The notes: generated from the sequence alone by a model not told the origin. A stretch of DNA of 64,000 nt from Planctomyces sp. (GCA_016795105.1 JAEUIH010000001.1:124001-188000), one strand, 5' to 3'. Positions 26,229-36,114 are shown, counted from the stretch's first letter. Numbers and translations are program-made.

Positions 26229-28184
26229 TCACTCCATCAGCTTCGCCACCAGTCTCTGCAGTTCATGTGACATGCGGGACAACTCGTCAGCAGCACTCTT
26301 GGTATTCGCAGCCCCTTCGGTCGTACTGCGGGCAGCCTCGGCGACTCCCGTCACATTTTGAGCAATCTCTCGACTGCCCAGAGCGGCTTCATTCACATTA
26401 CGGGAGATCTCTGCAGTGGCTGCCGTCTGTTGCTCTACTGCACTCGCGATCGTTCCCTGGATGTCATTGATCTGGCCGATAATTGTGCTGATCTGGGCAA
26501 TTGCATCAACGGCGCCTTTCGTATCGGCCTGAATCGCATCGATCTTTCGACCAATGTCTTCGGTGGCTTTTGCAGTCTGCTTTGCGAGTTCTTTCACTTC
26601 TTTGGCAACGACAGCGAAGCCTTTTCCAGCCTCTCCAGCTCGAGCAGCCTCAATTGTCGCATTCAGAGCCAGCAGGTTTGTCTGCTGAGCGATCGAAGTA
26701 ATCACTTTAATCACGTTACCAATCTCAGCACTGCTTTCCCCGAGTTTGGATACTGTTGTATTCGTCTTGTCTGCCACTTTGACGGCGGATGTTGCAACAC
26801 GCGCTGCTTCACAGGCACTCTTCGCGATTTCCTTGATACTGGCCCCCAGCTCTTCAGCCGCACTGGCTACTGTACCGATATTGCGGCTCACCTGTTCGGC
26901 GGCAGCCGATACAACACTTGCCTGGGATGCAGTCTCTTCGGAGTTCGAAGCCATTTGCTGACTGACCGAGGTCAATTCATGAGCAGCACTGGCCAGCGTC
27001 TGAACAGTGCTCTCCAGAGCGGCCTCGACTTGTTTCAGTTGAGTAATATCTGTGGCGTACTTGACGACTTTGAAGGGACGACCTGCGTAGTCAAGAATTG
27101 GAAAGTAAGAGCCTTCGATCCAGACCTGCTGACCACCTTTGCCGATGCGTCGGAATCGTCCTGATTGCTGTTGACCGCTGGCAAGATCGAGCCAGAACTG
27201 TTTGTATTCTGGTCGAGCAACATCACCTGATTCAACAAACATACTGTGATGTTTGCCTTTAATCTCCTCCAGCCGATAACCCATCGCCTGCAGGAAATTT
27301 TCGTTCGCATGAGTGATGACGCCATTTAGTCCGAATTCAATGACCGCCTGGACTCGGCCGATAGCGTCGACCTGTCCCTGATAATCGGCATTGCGAAAGC
27401 GTGCTTCCGTCACATCGGTGGCGAATTTGACCACCTTAAAAGGCTTGCCGTCCGTGTTCAGGATCGGAGTGTAAACACCCTGGATATAGACTTCGCGTCC
27501 GCCGCTGGCAACACGTCTGAATTCCCCGGACACATACTCCCCTCGATTCAGTCGTTCCCAGAACTCACGATACTCAGCGCTGCTGCGAGTTGCTTCATCG
27601 ACGAATCGACTATGCCGCTGTCCTTTGATTTCGTCGAGACTGTAACCCATCATCGTGAGGAACAGTTCATTTGCATTGAGAACCGTTCCATCCAGATCAA
27701 ATTCGATCACGGCCTGCGAGCGAAGTATCGCCGCGATCTGACCGGAATGTTCAAGTTGAATCCGCAGCCGCTCGGTAACATTTTCCCAGGTGACGATGTA
27801 GCCCAAAGTCTCGTTCGAAGCCCCCTGTACTCGGTTTATGCGAGATTCGAGGGTCAGGTCACCGAAACGGAATATGGCCTGGTGAGGCAATGCAGCAGGA
27901 TTTGTCAGAATTCTTTCAACATGACTGGGATCCTTATGGAAGCGATGGATTGACGAACCCAGGATCTCGTTAACTTCTACGCCAAACGCGCGGCGGATTT
28001 CGTCAGAGATCGTTTTCAGCGTCTCTTTGGCGTACTCATTGACGAACACGATCTTGAAGTCGCGGTTCGCTACAAAAACGTTGGCCTGCAGTCCTTCGAG
28101 TGCCCCAATGGCCAACTTTGACCATTGAGCTCGCGATGGTTTTACAGGAACAACGACTGCCTTCACAGAACGCTTTTTCTTCAT
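26229..28184 (-). CDS. Soluble methyl-accepting chemotaxis protein with three PAS domains
   Basis: 651 residues with no signal peptide or transmembrane helix, so a cytoplasmic receptor. The N-terminus is basic ([18 protein letters not shown]). PAS domains are at about 26-140, 150-262 and 272-384; the second and third are close duplicates ([21 protein letters not shown] against [21 protein letters not shown]). The signalling coiled coil covers about 400-650 and contains the conserved tip [20 protein letters not shown] followed by [15 protein letters not shown], which contacts CheA and CheW. There is no C-terminal tethering pentapeptide. Such PAS receptors usually bind flavin or haem or sense redox state; no ligand residue can be assigned here. 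Located between cheW and cheB as the only receptor of this operon. Confidence 0.93.
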   Translation of the reverse strand: MKKKRSVKAVVVPVKPSRAQWSKLAIGALEGLQANVFVANRDFKIVFVNEYAKETLKTISDEIRRAFGVEVNEILGSSIHRFHKDPSHVERILTNPAALPHQAIFRFGDLTLESRINRVQGASNETLGYIVTWENVTERLRIQLEHSGQIAAILRSQAVIEFDLDGTVLNANELFLTMMGYSLDEIKGQRHSRFVDEATRSSAEYREFWERLNRGEYVSGEFRRVASGGREVYIQGVYTPILNTDGKPFKVVKFATDVTEARFRNADYQGQVDAIGRVQAVIEFGLNGVITHANENFLQAMGYRLEEIKGKHHSMFVESGDVARPEYKQFWLDLASGQQQSGRFRRIGKGGQQVWIEGSYFPILDYAGRPFKVVKYATDITQLKQVEAALESTVQTLASAAHELTSVSQQMASNSEETASQASVVSAAAEQVSRNIGTVASAAEELGASIKEIAKSACEAARVATSAVKVADKTNTTVSKLGESSAEIGNVIKVITSIAQQTNLLALNATIEAARAGEAGKGFAVVAKEVKELAKQTAKATEDIGRKIDAIQADTKGAVDAIAQISTIIGQINDIQGTIASAVEQQTAATAEISRNVNEAALGSREIAQNVTGVAEAARSTTEGAANTKSAADELSRMSHELQRLVAKLME

Positions 28185-28244
28185 AAATTGAATCCTGACA
28201 ACTGTAATACGACTTCAGTGTATTTTCCGAATTCCGGTTCCACA

Positions 28245-28679
28245 TTAACGCTCGGGAAGTGAAACAACTCGATCGGGATCGAGGACAACCAGCAGCCTGT
28301 CCGGTAGTTTGTAGACCCCCGAAATCAGGTCTCGGGAAGATCGCTGTAAAGTTTCCGGAGGGCGCTCAAACTGCAGTTCTGACACTTCAAGCACATCGCC
28401 AATTTCATCCACAAGCAGGCTCACCGCGCCATCATCAGTCTGCACGACGACATTCACTGGTTCGCAGCTGTCGTCTCTGTCGGGTAAGTCGAGTCGCCGG
28501 CGCAGATCGATGACCGTCACAAGCTGGCCTCTCAGGTTGATTAGCCCTCGAACCATGCGATGAGCCAGGGGTACGTGAGTCAGCGTTTGAGAACGAACGA
28601 TCTCCTGTACTCTCAGGACATCAAGCCCGAAGCATTCCTGACCAAGAAAAAATGTGCAGTATTGTTGACTGATGGACAT
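28245..28679 (-). CDS. cheW: Chemotaxis coupling protein CheW
   Basis: 144 residues, a single CheW domain. Typical blocks: FFLGQECFGLDVLRVQEIV, LTHVPLAHRMVRGLINLRG, VTVIDLRRRL, and SLLVDEIGDVLEV. It links the receptor to CheA. It begins two bases after the cheA stop codon with no clear Shine-Dalgarno sequence, so translation is probably coupled to cheA. The MCP gene follows after 60 bases. Confidence 0.95.
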   Translation of the reverse strand: MSISQQYCTFFLGQECFGLDVLRVQEIVRSQTLTHVPLAHRMVRGLINLRGQLVTVIDLRRRLDLPDRDDSCEPVNVVVQTDDGAVSLLVDEIGDVLEVSELQFERPPETLQRSSRDLISGVYKLPDRLLVVLDPDRVVSLPER

Positions 28680-28681
28680 GT

Positions 28682-30985
28682 TTAAGTGGTCGACTGAATG
28701 ACATCGAACAATGATTCTCGAACCAGCAACGGGACATCGACAAATTCGGTAACTCTTTCCTGAACCACAGCAGTGAACAAAACGCCTGGCCGATTGGCAC
28801 GCGATCGCGCGACAATGTGTTCGTGAATGATGTCCAGCACATTACCCACCATCAATCCAGCCTGTTGATCGCCGGCCGTGTAGACGATTACAGTGATTGA
28901 CTCAACTTCATCCCGCGCCGGCACGCTCGCAACGCTCGCAGCTGGAACTCCGCTGCCTCGCAGCCGCAACTGTTCGAGTTCGTGTGAAACATCGATCAGG
29001 GGCAGGATTCCGCCGCAGTACTGGACAACCTGTCGTGATCCAAGAGATTCGACTGTACCCCGAGGAAACTCCTCCAGACGTGACACAAGGGACAATGGGA
29101 TCGCCATCTGTCCGCCTGCACACGAAGCAAACAACAACACGGGCTCAGTTTCGACTTCTTCTTCCTTTTCCGAAGGAGCGAGATCACTTATTGCGTGGTT
29201 CTTCGCGCCGGAAATGACGTTAGCTCGACGAGCCAGCCCAAGAACGTCGAGAACCAGAGAGATGCGTCCATCGCCCATGATTGCTGCCCCGGCAAACACA
29301 GGAATTCCCTTGATTTGTTTCTGAAGCGGCTTTACGACAATTTCTTCTGTGTCCCGAATGGAATCAACCACCAGACCAAACGGTCGATCGTCAGCCTGAA
29401 GGACAACAATGTTCACTTCATCATCCGGAGAGCGATCACTTTCAATCTCCAGCTGCTCATCCAGAAACAGCAGCGGCAGCATTGCGTCCCGAAGTCGATA
29501 GACGGGGACACCATGCATGCGTTCCACGCCCCGCTTTGCCTGATCGGGTTCGAGTCGCACGAGTTCCAGAAGGCTGACCTGAGGGACAGCGTACTGTTCG
29601 CCACCGCAGCTCACGATCAAGGCCGGTATGATGGCGAGTGTCAGAGGTATCTTTGTGCGAATCGTTGTCTCTTTCCCAGGCGTACTCTCGATGTCGACCG
29701 TGCCACCAATCCGCTCAATATTCGTCAGCACAACGTCCATTCCCACACCCCGTCCGGATGTTTGGGTCACACGATCGGCAGTTGAGAATCCCGGGAGGAA
29801 TATCAGCCGCAGAAGTTCCGTATGAGTCATTTTCGCGATGACATCGGGCGCAAGGAGTTCAGATTGCAGTGCTTTTTCCCGCAGTCGCGCAATGTCGATT
29901 CCACCACCGTCGTCAGTGATCTCGACAATCACCTTACCTCCCTCATGAAATGCGTCAATCCTGAGGCGTCCCTCTTCCTGTTTGCCGCGTGACAGGCGAA
30001 CTGCCGGAGCTTCAATCCCGTGATCGATCGCGTTCCTTACCATGTGCACAAGAGGATCACGGATTGCTTCAATGAGAGTTCTGTCCAGTTCGGTTTCCTG
30101 TCCAGAAATTTCCAGTCGAACTTTTTTTCCGCAGACCAGTGCCTGGTCTCGAACGATTCGAGGAAACCTGTTCAGGACGCTTCCAATCGGCTGCATTCGC
30201 GTCTTCATGACAGCAGCCTGCAGTTCCGAAATCAGCAGGTCCAGCCGCTGAACCGCTGCAAGAAAGCCGTTGTCTTCATGCGAATCACTGTACTGCAGAA
30301 TTTGATTCCGCGATAAAACTAATTCGCCTACAAGATTCATCAGCTTGTCAAGGAGTCCAACATCAACGCGAATGTTTGAATCCGCTGCACTCGATGTTCG
30401 AACCTCGGAGCCATCTCCAGTTGCCATGTCTGACGTACCAGAACGGCTCGTCGAAGGCTCGTCGTTCGCTGGCATCACCAATGTATCGCTCGGGGCTTGT
30501 GGTGATGAAGCGAACTGAAGTACGCTTATAGCGCTGTTGATCACTGGTGCAGGACTATTGAACACAGGTGCAGGAGAAGGCGCTGAAGGAGCTGCTGCTC
30601 CACCCGTCATTTTCAGGGAATCCACCCGAGCAATCAGTCCGGTGTAATCGGCAGGCCCTTCTTTGCCAGTGGATTCGATGCTGACGAGCATTTCCCGAAT
30701 CGCGTCGACAACCTGCAGCAACACTGTGGCAACTGTCTCTTTAAACTGCATTTCTCCTGAGCGCAGCCGACTCAGCAGACTCTCGGCTGAATGTGCTACA
30801 TCCTGCAGCTTCACAAATCCCAGAAACCCTGCCGTTCCTTTAATGCTGTGAAGTGTCCGAAAAACCTGGGCCAGCGTAGACTTTTCACCCGGATTCGTCT
30901 CCAGCAAGATCAGGTCGGAATCAAGGAGCGCCAGATTCTCGTGCGTCTCCTGAAGAAACTCGCTAAAGATCTCGTTGTTTGACAT
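28682..30985 (-). CDS. cheA: Chemotaxis histidine kinase CheA, no P2 domain, two CheW-like domains
   Basis: 767 residues. P1 phosphotransfer domain at 1-110 with H46 (TLHSIKGTAGFLGF). Residues 110-203 are a Pro/Ala/Ser linker where a P2 (CheY/CheB-binding) domain would normally sit; none is visible. P3 dimerisation helix pair 204-265 (LLDKLMNLVGELVLSRNQIL), P4 ATPase 266-450 with N box MVRNAIDHG, G1 TDDGGGID and G2 GRGVGMD. Then two CheW-like regions, about 448-590 and 612-760; the second is a divergent duplicate. All catalytic motifs are intact, so it should autophosphorylate and pass phosphate to receivers. The kinase-receiver fusion lies 141 bases upstream, cheW 2 bases downstream. Confidence 0.95.
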   Translation of the reverse strand: MSNNEIFSEFLQETHENLALLDSDLILLETNPGEKSTLAQVFRTLHSIKGTAGFLGFVKLQDVAHSAESLLSRLRSGEMQFKETVATVLLQVVDAIREMLVSIESTGKEGPADYTGLIARVDSLKMTGGAAAPSAPSPAPVFNSPAPVINSAISVLQFASSPQAPSDTLVMPANDEPSTSRSGTSDMATGDGSEVRTSSAADSNIRVDVGLLDKLMNLVGELVLSRNQILQYSDSHEDNGFLAAVQRLDLLISELQAAVMKTRMQPIGSVLNRFPRIVRDQALVCGKKVRLEISGQETELDRTLIEAIRDPLVHMVRNAIDHGIEAPAVRLSRGKQEEGRLRIDAFHEGGKVIVEITDDGGGIDIARLREKALQSELLAPDVIAKMTHTELLRLIFLPGFSTADRVTQTSGRGVGMDVVLTNIERIGGTVDIESTPGKETTIRTKIPLTLAIIPALIVSCGGEQYAVPQVSLLELVRLEPDQAKRGVERMHGVPVYRLRDAMLPLLFLDEQLEIESDRSPDDEVNIVVLQADDRPFGLVVDSIRDTEEIVVKPLQKQIKGIPVFAGAAIMGDGRISLVLDVLGLARRANVISGAKNHAISDLAPSEKEEEVETEPVLLFASCAGGQMAIPLSLVSRLEEFPRGTVESLGSRQVVQYCGGILPLIDVSHELEQLRLRGSGVPAASVASVPARDEVESITVIVYTAGDQQAGLMVGNVLDIIHEHIVARSRANRPGVLFTAVVQERVTEFVDVPLLVRESLFDVIQSTT

Positions 30986-31126
30986 AGCCCTTCGTTCGAT
31001 CGAAGAGTGGAAATTGTTTCCGACACCATGTTACCCGACACCATTGACTGTCCAGCGTTCCCTGCCTGCTTCTCCTGAACCCGTCCCGCATCGCACCTGC
31101 GTGGAGAAATGAACGCATACGAAACT

Positions 31127-33100
31127 TCAAAACAGCGAATCCAGAAGCGGTCCTACGATGGACGGGGGAAACGCCTTCTCAACGATGGCAGCAACTCCCA
31201 GCTTCCGCACCGGATCAAGAATAGTGGGCTCGGTCTCGGTCGTGAACATGATGATCGGAATGGCTGAAGTGGCGGGATTTTGCTTCAAATAACTGACAAG
31301 TGCCCGTCCATCCATGAGCGGCATATTGTAATCTGTCACAATCAAATTGCAATTCTCGCGGGCAGCAACAGCAATTGCATACGCCCCGTCCGGCACTTCG
31401 ATAAACTCCGAAAAGCCAAGTCCCTGCAGCACCCGCCGAACGTGGACTCGGGCAGTGGAACTGTCGTCGACAATCAAGACTCGCAATTCACTCCTTCGCT
31501 GTCTCGCTGACGTTTTTTCCATTGGCCCGCGCGAAGTGTTTGGACGTGGCTGCCACTTCGACGCGCCTGTGACCAGGTGGAGTGCCTCTTCCAGCTGAGT
31601 TGAACTGAACGGCTTTCGCAGCATGAATACCTGATTCAGCTTACTCAGTGACGCTGATTCACCATCGTCCGTTTCACTCGTAATCAGGACAAACCCGGGC
31701 GCATCATCGTCAATCTCAGAACGAATACGCTGTGCCAGTTCGACACCATTTGTATCCGCCAGGTGCATCGCGGAAATCACAGCACGAGGCCGAAGTTTGT
31801 GGATCAGCTCAATCGCATCTCTGCCATTCGCAGCCGTTCCCACCACCGAAAATGAATGTTCCTGAACGTAATTCCTGATGATCGATGCCTGCACGCGCGA
31901 AGGTTCAACGATCAGAACTGTGGTCGGCTCGACATTTTGATCCATCATGATCGTCCTGTCGAACACCGACTGAGGCGAGATCTCCGTGTCTCGAAACACG
32001 CCGGTGCCCGGTGGAGATTCGACGGCCTTCGCTTCGTGAATCGGAACCCTCTCAGTTGGAGAAACCGTCCTGGCGATCACTTCCAATTCCGCCACAACCT
32101 CAGACATCTGCTGCATGCGATGTTCGGGGCGTTTGGCCACCATTCTCTGGAACAACGCATCGAGTCGCTGAGGTATCTCGGGCCGCAATTCACGAAGAGA
32201 AGGGATTTCGGCTTCACGGTGCTTCAGCAGCAGAGACATTATCGTCGGGCCGCTATAGGGAGGCTTTCCCGTGAGCAGATAATGCAGTGTGCAGCCAAGA
32301 CTGTAAATGTCGGCCCGATGGTCAATGGTTGTCGAATCGATTGCCTGCTCCGGCGGCATGTAGTCGGCAGTACCAAGCACTCCCCCAGCCATTGTCACAT
32401 CGGTTGCAGCATCCGCTCCTTCAGCACCATGATTGAGTCGAGCGAGACCAAGGTCGGTCACTTTCACAACACCACTGTCATCGATCAGCAAATTATGTGG
32501 CTTGATATCCCGGTGAATGATCTCCTGAGAATGGGCATACGCCAGGCCTCGGGCGACCTGCAGGACGCAGTTCACGGCTTGACCGGCAGACATAGCTCCT
32601 AACGCTGCAACACAGGCCGCCAGGTCGCGCCCGTTTACAAACTCCATGACAAGAAAGTGGCCGACTTCAGCCTCGTCTGCATCATATGCCATCACAATAT
32701 TGGGATGACCCAGACTGGCGATGGTTTCCACTTCGCGTTGGAATCGCTTTACGAACATCGCGTCCTTCGACAAATTTGCGGCCAGGACCTTCAAGGCCAC
32801 CACTCGCTTCATGCGGCGATGTCGAGCCTTGAAAACTGTGCCCATTCCCCCTGCACCCAGGCGGTCGAGAATATCGTAGTTTCCAACTCGCAGCGAGGCT
32901 CCGCGTCCCTCACTAAGTGCGTCAAGCTGGAACTGTGTCAGAAGACCTTTGGAAATCAGCTGGTTTATAACTAGTTTAGGATCTCCATGGGTGGCGGCGA
33001 CGGCGTTCGTCCAGTCGTCAGCCATCAAAAGACCACTCGACAGAACATTTTGAGCCAGAGTTTCCAGAGGTGGGAAGGTTTGGCGGACATTTGTATTCAT
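31127..33100 (-). CDS. Ser/Thr protein kinase with two C-terminal CheY-like receivers
   Basis: 657 residues from ATG 33100; the frame stays open to a TTG at 33169 and neither start has a clear ribosome binding site. Residues 1-75 form the helical N-terminal segment common to planctomycete kinases. Kinase domain 75-340: GAGGMGTVF loop, K104, HRDIKPHN with D198, TDLGLA (D216, DLG in place of DFG), GTADYMPPEQ. No transmembrane helix. First receiver 395-510 is degenerate: the aligned phosphoacceptor position is A444 (VISAMHLADTNG), although K496 is kept. Second receiver 540-655 is canonical: D545/D546, D590 (TDYNMPLMDG), T620, K642. It leads the cheA-cheW-mcp-cheB-cheR set on the same strand. No separate cheY is seen, so this protein is a good candidate for the phospho-output that turns histidine-kinase signals into Ser/Thr phosphorylation (inference). 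Confidence 0.9.
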   Translation of the reverse strand: MNTNVRQTFPPLETLAQNVLSSGLLMADDWTNAVAATHGDPKLVINQLISKGLLTQFQLDALSEGRGASLRVGNYDILDRLGAGGMGTVFKARHRRMKRVVALKVLAANLSKDAMFVKRFQREVETIASLGHPNIVMAYDADEAEVGHFLVMEFVNGRDLAACVAALGAMSAGQAVNCVLQVARGLAYAHSQEIIHRDIKPHNLLIDDSGVVKVTDLGLARLNHGAEGADAATDVTMAGGVLGTADYMPPEQAIDSTTIDHRADIYSLGCTLHYLLTGKPPYSGPTIMSLLLKHREAEIPSLRELRPEIPQRLDALFQRMVAKRPEHRMQQMSEVVAELEVIARTVSPTERVPIHEAKAVESPPGTGVFRDTEISPQSVFDRTIMMDQNVEPTTVLIVEPSRVQASIIRNYVQEHSFSVVGTAANGRDAIELIHKLRPRAVISAMHLADTNGVELAQRIRSEIDDDAPGFVLITSETDDGESASLSKLNQVFMLRKPFSSTQLEEALHLVTGASKWQPRPNTSRGPMEKTSARQRRSELRVLIVDDSSTARVHVRRVLQGLGFSEFIEVPDGAYAIAVAARENCNLIVTDYNMPLMDGRALVSYLKQNPATSAIPIIMFTTETEPTILDPVRKLGVAAIVEKAFPPSIVGPLLDSLF

Positions 33101-33315
33101 GCAACGGACGTCTTCATGAAGCCTGACACTCCCACCCACGCTCAGCCTGGTACCTACCCAGGCTGCCAATTTGCGCTATCCTAATCACGGATTTCCTCGG
33201 AGTCTATGACCTGTCAGCGTTTTGCTGGTCTTCCCGACCAACATGTAGCCTGGGCATTGCTGTCCGTGCCGCTTCAGAGCCGCGCCTATACAGGGACGTC
33301 GGTTCTGAATTCGGG

Positions 33316-34248
33316 TTAGTTGTTTTCGGGAAGTCCTTCGAGGTGTCCGAGGTTTCTCACGGGGGCAAAGATTGCCTGGACGTCGGCGAGCAGTTGCGTG
33401 TCGAGAGGTTCGGAGAGCCACTTTGCCCAGTTGCGGATGTTGACAGGGTTGGCGCTTCCTGCGACGGTTGTGGTGATGTCCGGATGAGCACATGAGAATT
33501 GAATTGCCAGCTTTGCGATATCGATACCATGCTGCTGACAATGTTCAGCCGCTTTCCGTGCGGCTGCTTTCACCGACTCGGGTTCTTTGAGCCAATGCGG
33601 CAGTGGAGCATTTGTCAGCAGTCGTGCCGAAAACGGACCCGCGTTCATAATTCCAATTCCGCGTTCCTTCAGCCATGGCACTGATTCGTCGACGAATCGA
33701 GTATTCTGGAGGGTGTATTGGTTGTATGACAGCACACAATCGACGTCCGTCTGATCGCAAATGAATCGGAAGATCTTCTGCGGATAGCCACTGAATCCGA
33801 TGAATCGCACCTTTCCGGATTTCTGGATCTTTCGAAGCGCCGGTATTGTCTCATCGACAATCTGCTGCATTGGAACAAATTCGATATCGTGACACAGAAT
33901 GATGTCCAGGTGATCGGTTCCAAGTCGGTGTAGACTGACATCAACGCTTTCGGCAACACGCTTCGCGCTGAAATCAAAATGCGAAAGATCGTATCGTCCC
34001 AGCTTTGTGCAGAGTGTATAACTGTCCCGCGGGACGCCTCGGAGTGCAATCCCGAGCATAACTTCGCTCATACCGCGTCCGTAGAACGGAGATGTATCAA
34101 TAAAATTCAAACCACAGTCCAGCGCAACGCGGACGCTGTTGAGAGCTTCGTCCAGCTGTACGGACCGAAACTCCTGGCCCAGTGATGATGCTCCAAAGCT
34201 CAGTACCGGCAGTTGAAGCCCGGTACGCCCCAGTAGTCTTGTCTGCAC
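33316..34248 (-). CDS. Aldo/keto reductase
   Basis: 310 residues, an NAD(P)H-dependent oxidoreductase with an (alpha/beta)8 barrel. The catalytic tetrad is visible as D51 (NFIDTSPFYG), Y56, K82 (CTKLGRYD) and H120 (ILCHDIE). The C-terminal cofactor part has TTTVAGSANPVNIR. The closest general similarity is to the L-galactose/L-fucose dehydrogenase group of the family, judged by GRTGLQLPVLSFGASSLG and TSPFYGRGMSE. It is followed upstream by the tagaturonate-epimerase-like gene on the same strand, 41 bases away, so both may act on sugars or sugar acids. The cell location is cytoplasmic. Confidence 0.88.
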   Translation of the reverse strand: MQTRLLGRTGLQLPVLSFGASSLGQEFRSVQLDEALNSVRVALDCGLNFIDTSPFYGRGMSEVMLGIALRGVPRDSYTLCTKLGRYDLSHFDFSAKRVAESVDVSLHRLGTDHLDIILCHDIEFVPMQQIVDETIPALRKIQKSGKVRFIGFSGYPQKIFRFICDQTDVDCVLSYNQYTLQNTRFVDESVPWLKERGIGIMNAGPFSARLLTNAPLPHWLKEPESVKAAARKAAEHCQQHGIDIAKLAIQFSCAHPDITTTVAGSANPVNIRNWAKWLSEPLDTQLLADVQAIFAPVRNLGHLEGLPENN

Positions 34249-34289
34249 GAATGACTCTCCCTGTAATTTCCAGTATCTGGATCTCGAGC

Positions 34290-35543
34290 CTATTCACCGA
34301 GAAACAGCGGCTTCATATGTCTGTCAAAGATGTTCTCGGTGACCTGCTTTCCAACGATTGTATCGTTCGCCTTCAGAAGGTCTGTGTATCGGCTGCCGGC
34401 CTTTGCGGCGACTTTGAAGGATACGTGAAGCAGCTGGCGAATATGCGCATTGAAGTCCGGATTCCCGGGGATATGCCGCAGCGCTGAAGCGAGTCGCGGT
34501 CCGCTCCATGAGTTCACTACATCCGCAGCCGGGAGTTTGCCACGATCAATATCGATGACGCTTGCATAGGGTGCACAGAGTTCATCGACATGGGAAAACG
34601 CGTATGCGTAGATCTCCTGTGCGAGTGTAAGCCCATCGCCACCAGCTTCCGCCAGTCCGATCAATTCTTCGAGCCACGTTGTTCCGGCAGTTTTGAGATG
34701 CAGTCCAGCTCCGGTCTTCGCCAGAGATCGCCGAATGATTGGGTAAAGGCTGAATTTATCACTGCCGCTGTGGACACTCAGTTTAAGATTCTGAGGCAGA
34801 CCATACTGGCGAACGGCAAATGCGATCACGGCCAGGTCGTCGTTAAACTCCTTTTCGAACTGAATCAGGTCACCCACATAGTCGACGCCCTTATTGAAAC
34901 GCCCGGTGAACTTTGGGGCAATCGTCTGAGGGCGAATCTTCTCATCAGCAAGTGCTGCGAGAATGATGAGCAGCTCCGGTGGCGTCTGCGGGGCGTCTGT
35001 TTCATCCATAGAGACCTCTGCAATGATGTTCCCTTCACCCTTTGCATCGGCAATATGGCGGTAGATTTGTCCAGCTTCCTGAACTGCAAGCAGATACTTA
35101 TTGGCAACTCGTCGAACATCGTCGTTCGAAACGCTGAACGGGCTGTTGAGTCCCTCAAAGGTGTGCGTGCCGATAAGCTCCGGATGTCTGTTCAGAAAAG
35201 CATCGACGTCCGCTGAAGACGCGGGCTTGCCAATTGAATCCGCTACATCGATGGTGAAGAAGTCTGATGACGACATGAATCGATCGACTGTTTCGAGTCG
35301 AATATGATCCGCATCGACATGCCATGCGTGTTTCCATCCCAGCTCTTTGACAGCGGAGATCGCGGCATCCCGCACAGACTGAGGTTCTGATCCAATAAAC
35401 GTGTGCTCGCGATTCGACTTGTTCCACACTGGTGCCACATGGATGCCTCGATCCAGCAACAGCTGAAAAGCCCTGAGTTGAGCTCGTGCCTGGTGAGCAA
35501 ATCGGTCGCCTACGCCAAACGAAAATCGATCAAGGACCAGCAT
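34290..35543 (-). CDS. Tagaturonate epimerase family protein (UxaE-like)
   Basis: 417 residues. I recognise UxaE-family features: HVDADHI near residue 90, SMDETDAPQTPPELL, APKFTGRFNKGVDYVGD, VHSGSDKFSLYP, and HLKTAGTTWLEEL. The family epimerises D-tagaturonate to D-fructuronate in pathways of hexuronate use in some bacteria, with a metal at the Asp/His site. Other members have not been tested, so substrate identity is an inference. Its neighbour toward 33316 is an aldo/keto reductase and could work in the same route. No signal peptide. I assign no gene symbol because the uronate pathway genes that would confirm it (uxaC, kdgK and others) are not in the window. Confidence 0.75.
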   Translation of the reverse strand: MLVLDRFSFGVGDRFAHQARAQLRAFQLLLDRGIHVAPVWNKSNREHTFIGSEPQSVRDAAISAVKELGWKHAWHVDADHIRLETVDRFMSSSDFFTIDVADSIGKPASSADVDAFLNRHPELIGTHTFEGLNSPFSVSNDDVRRVANKYLLAVQEAGQIYRHIADAKGEGNIIAEVSMDETDAPQTPPELLIILAALADEKIRPQTIAPKFTGRFNKGVDYVGDLIQFEKEFNDDLAVIAFAVRQYGLPQNLKLSVHSGSDKFSLYPIIRRSLAKTGAGLHLKTAGTTWLEELIGLAEAGGDGLTLAQEIYAYAFSHVDELCAPYASVIDIDRGKLPAADVVNSWSGPRLASALRHIPGNPDFNAHIRQLLHVSFKVAAKAGSRYTDLLKANDTIVGKQVTENIFDRHMKPLFLGE

Positions 35544-35667
35544 TACAGACCTCGGTGGAAATGTTAAATCGTCGGCCGGTACCAGTTTTGAAGTCTGTGA
35601 GACATCTGCTGTGCTGCTGAGACCGACATCACAAGCCAGCAGACATTTAAAACTGCGGACAAAGATC

Positions 35668-36114
35668 TTAGCCAGCAGTGTTGAGTGAATCGACAGGAGC
35701 GGCTGTGCAAACGAACTCCAGTCGCGCGGTCACTTTACCTCCCACTGTGACCTTGCCCTTGAGATAGAACGCGTTCTGAAGGCGTTCCGTCAGTTCGGCG
35801 TGCAGCTCGATGGTCTCACCCGGTCGAATCATTCGGCGAAACTGGACGTTATTCAGACGTGTGACAACCGGAACTTCTCCATTTCCGGTCACGACGATCC
35901 GCGAGATCAGAACAGCGGCCGCCTGGAAACAGGCTTCGCACTGAAGCACGCCGGGAAAAATGGGCAGGGACGGGTAATGTCCCTGGAATACCGGCAAATC
36001 GGGGCTGAGGAACTTCCTTGCCACTATATGCGTTGCGGTAATCTCTGTGACTTCATCAAGCCAGAGAAATGGATCTCGATGAGGGATGCACGATTCGATT
36101 TCTTCCCGATTCAC
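35668..36114 (-). CDS. FabZ-like 3-hydroxyacyl-ACP dehydratase
   Basis: 148 residues, a single hotdog domain. PHRDPFLWLDEV matches the FabZ PHR-PFLL-vD segment, GHYPSLPIFPG the catalytic-His segment (H46, usual GHFP) and VLQCEACFQAA the catalytic-Glu segment (E60). It should dehydrate 3-hydroxyacyl-ACP or a related thioester. Planctomycetes carry several FabZ paralogues; this one is isolated from fatty-acid genes and sits between the UxaE-like gene and a response regulator, so it may serve a specialised lipid rather than the main cycle (inference). Confidence 0.85.
   Translation of the reverse strand: MNREEIESCIPHRDPFLWLDEVTEITATHIVARKFLSPDLPVFQGHYPSLPIFPGVLQCEACFQAAAVLISRIVVTGNGEVPVVTRLNNVQFRRMIRPGETIELHAELTERLQNAFYLKGKVTVGGKVTARLEFVCTAAPVDSLNTAG

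Noticed and set aside
31856-32602. Open frame of 248 codons on + opposite the kinase-receiver gene
   Set aside because: It mirrors the kinase domain, whose motifs are unambiguous; its own product has no recognisable fold and is Arg/His-rich.
34590-35216. Open frame of 208 codons on + opposite the UxaE-like gene
   Set aside because: It is an antisense shadow of a conserved coding region.
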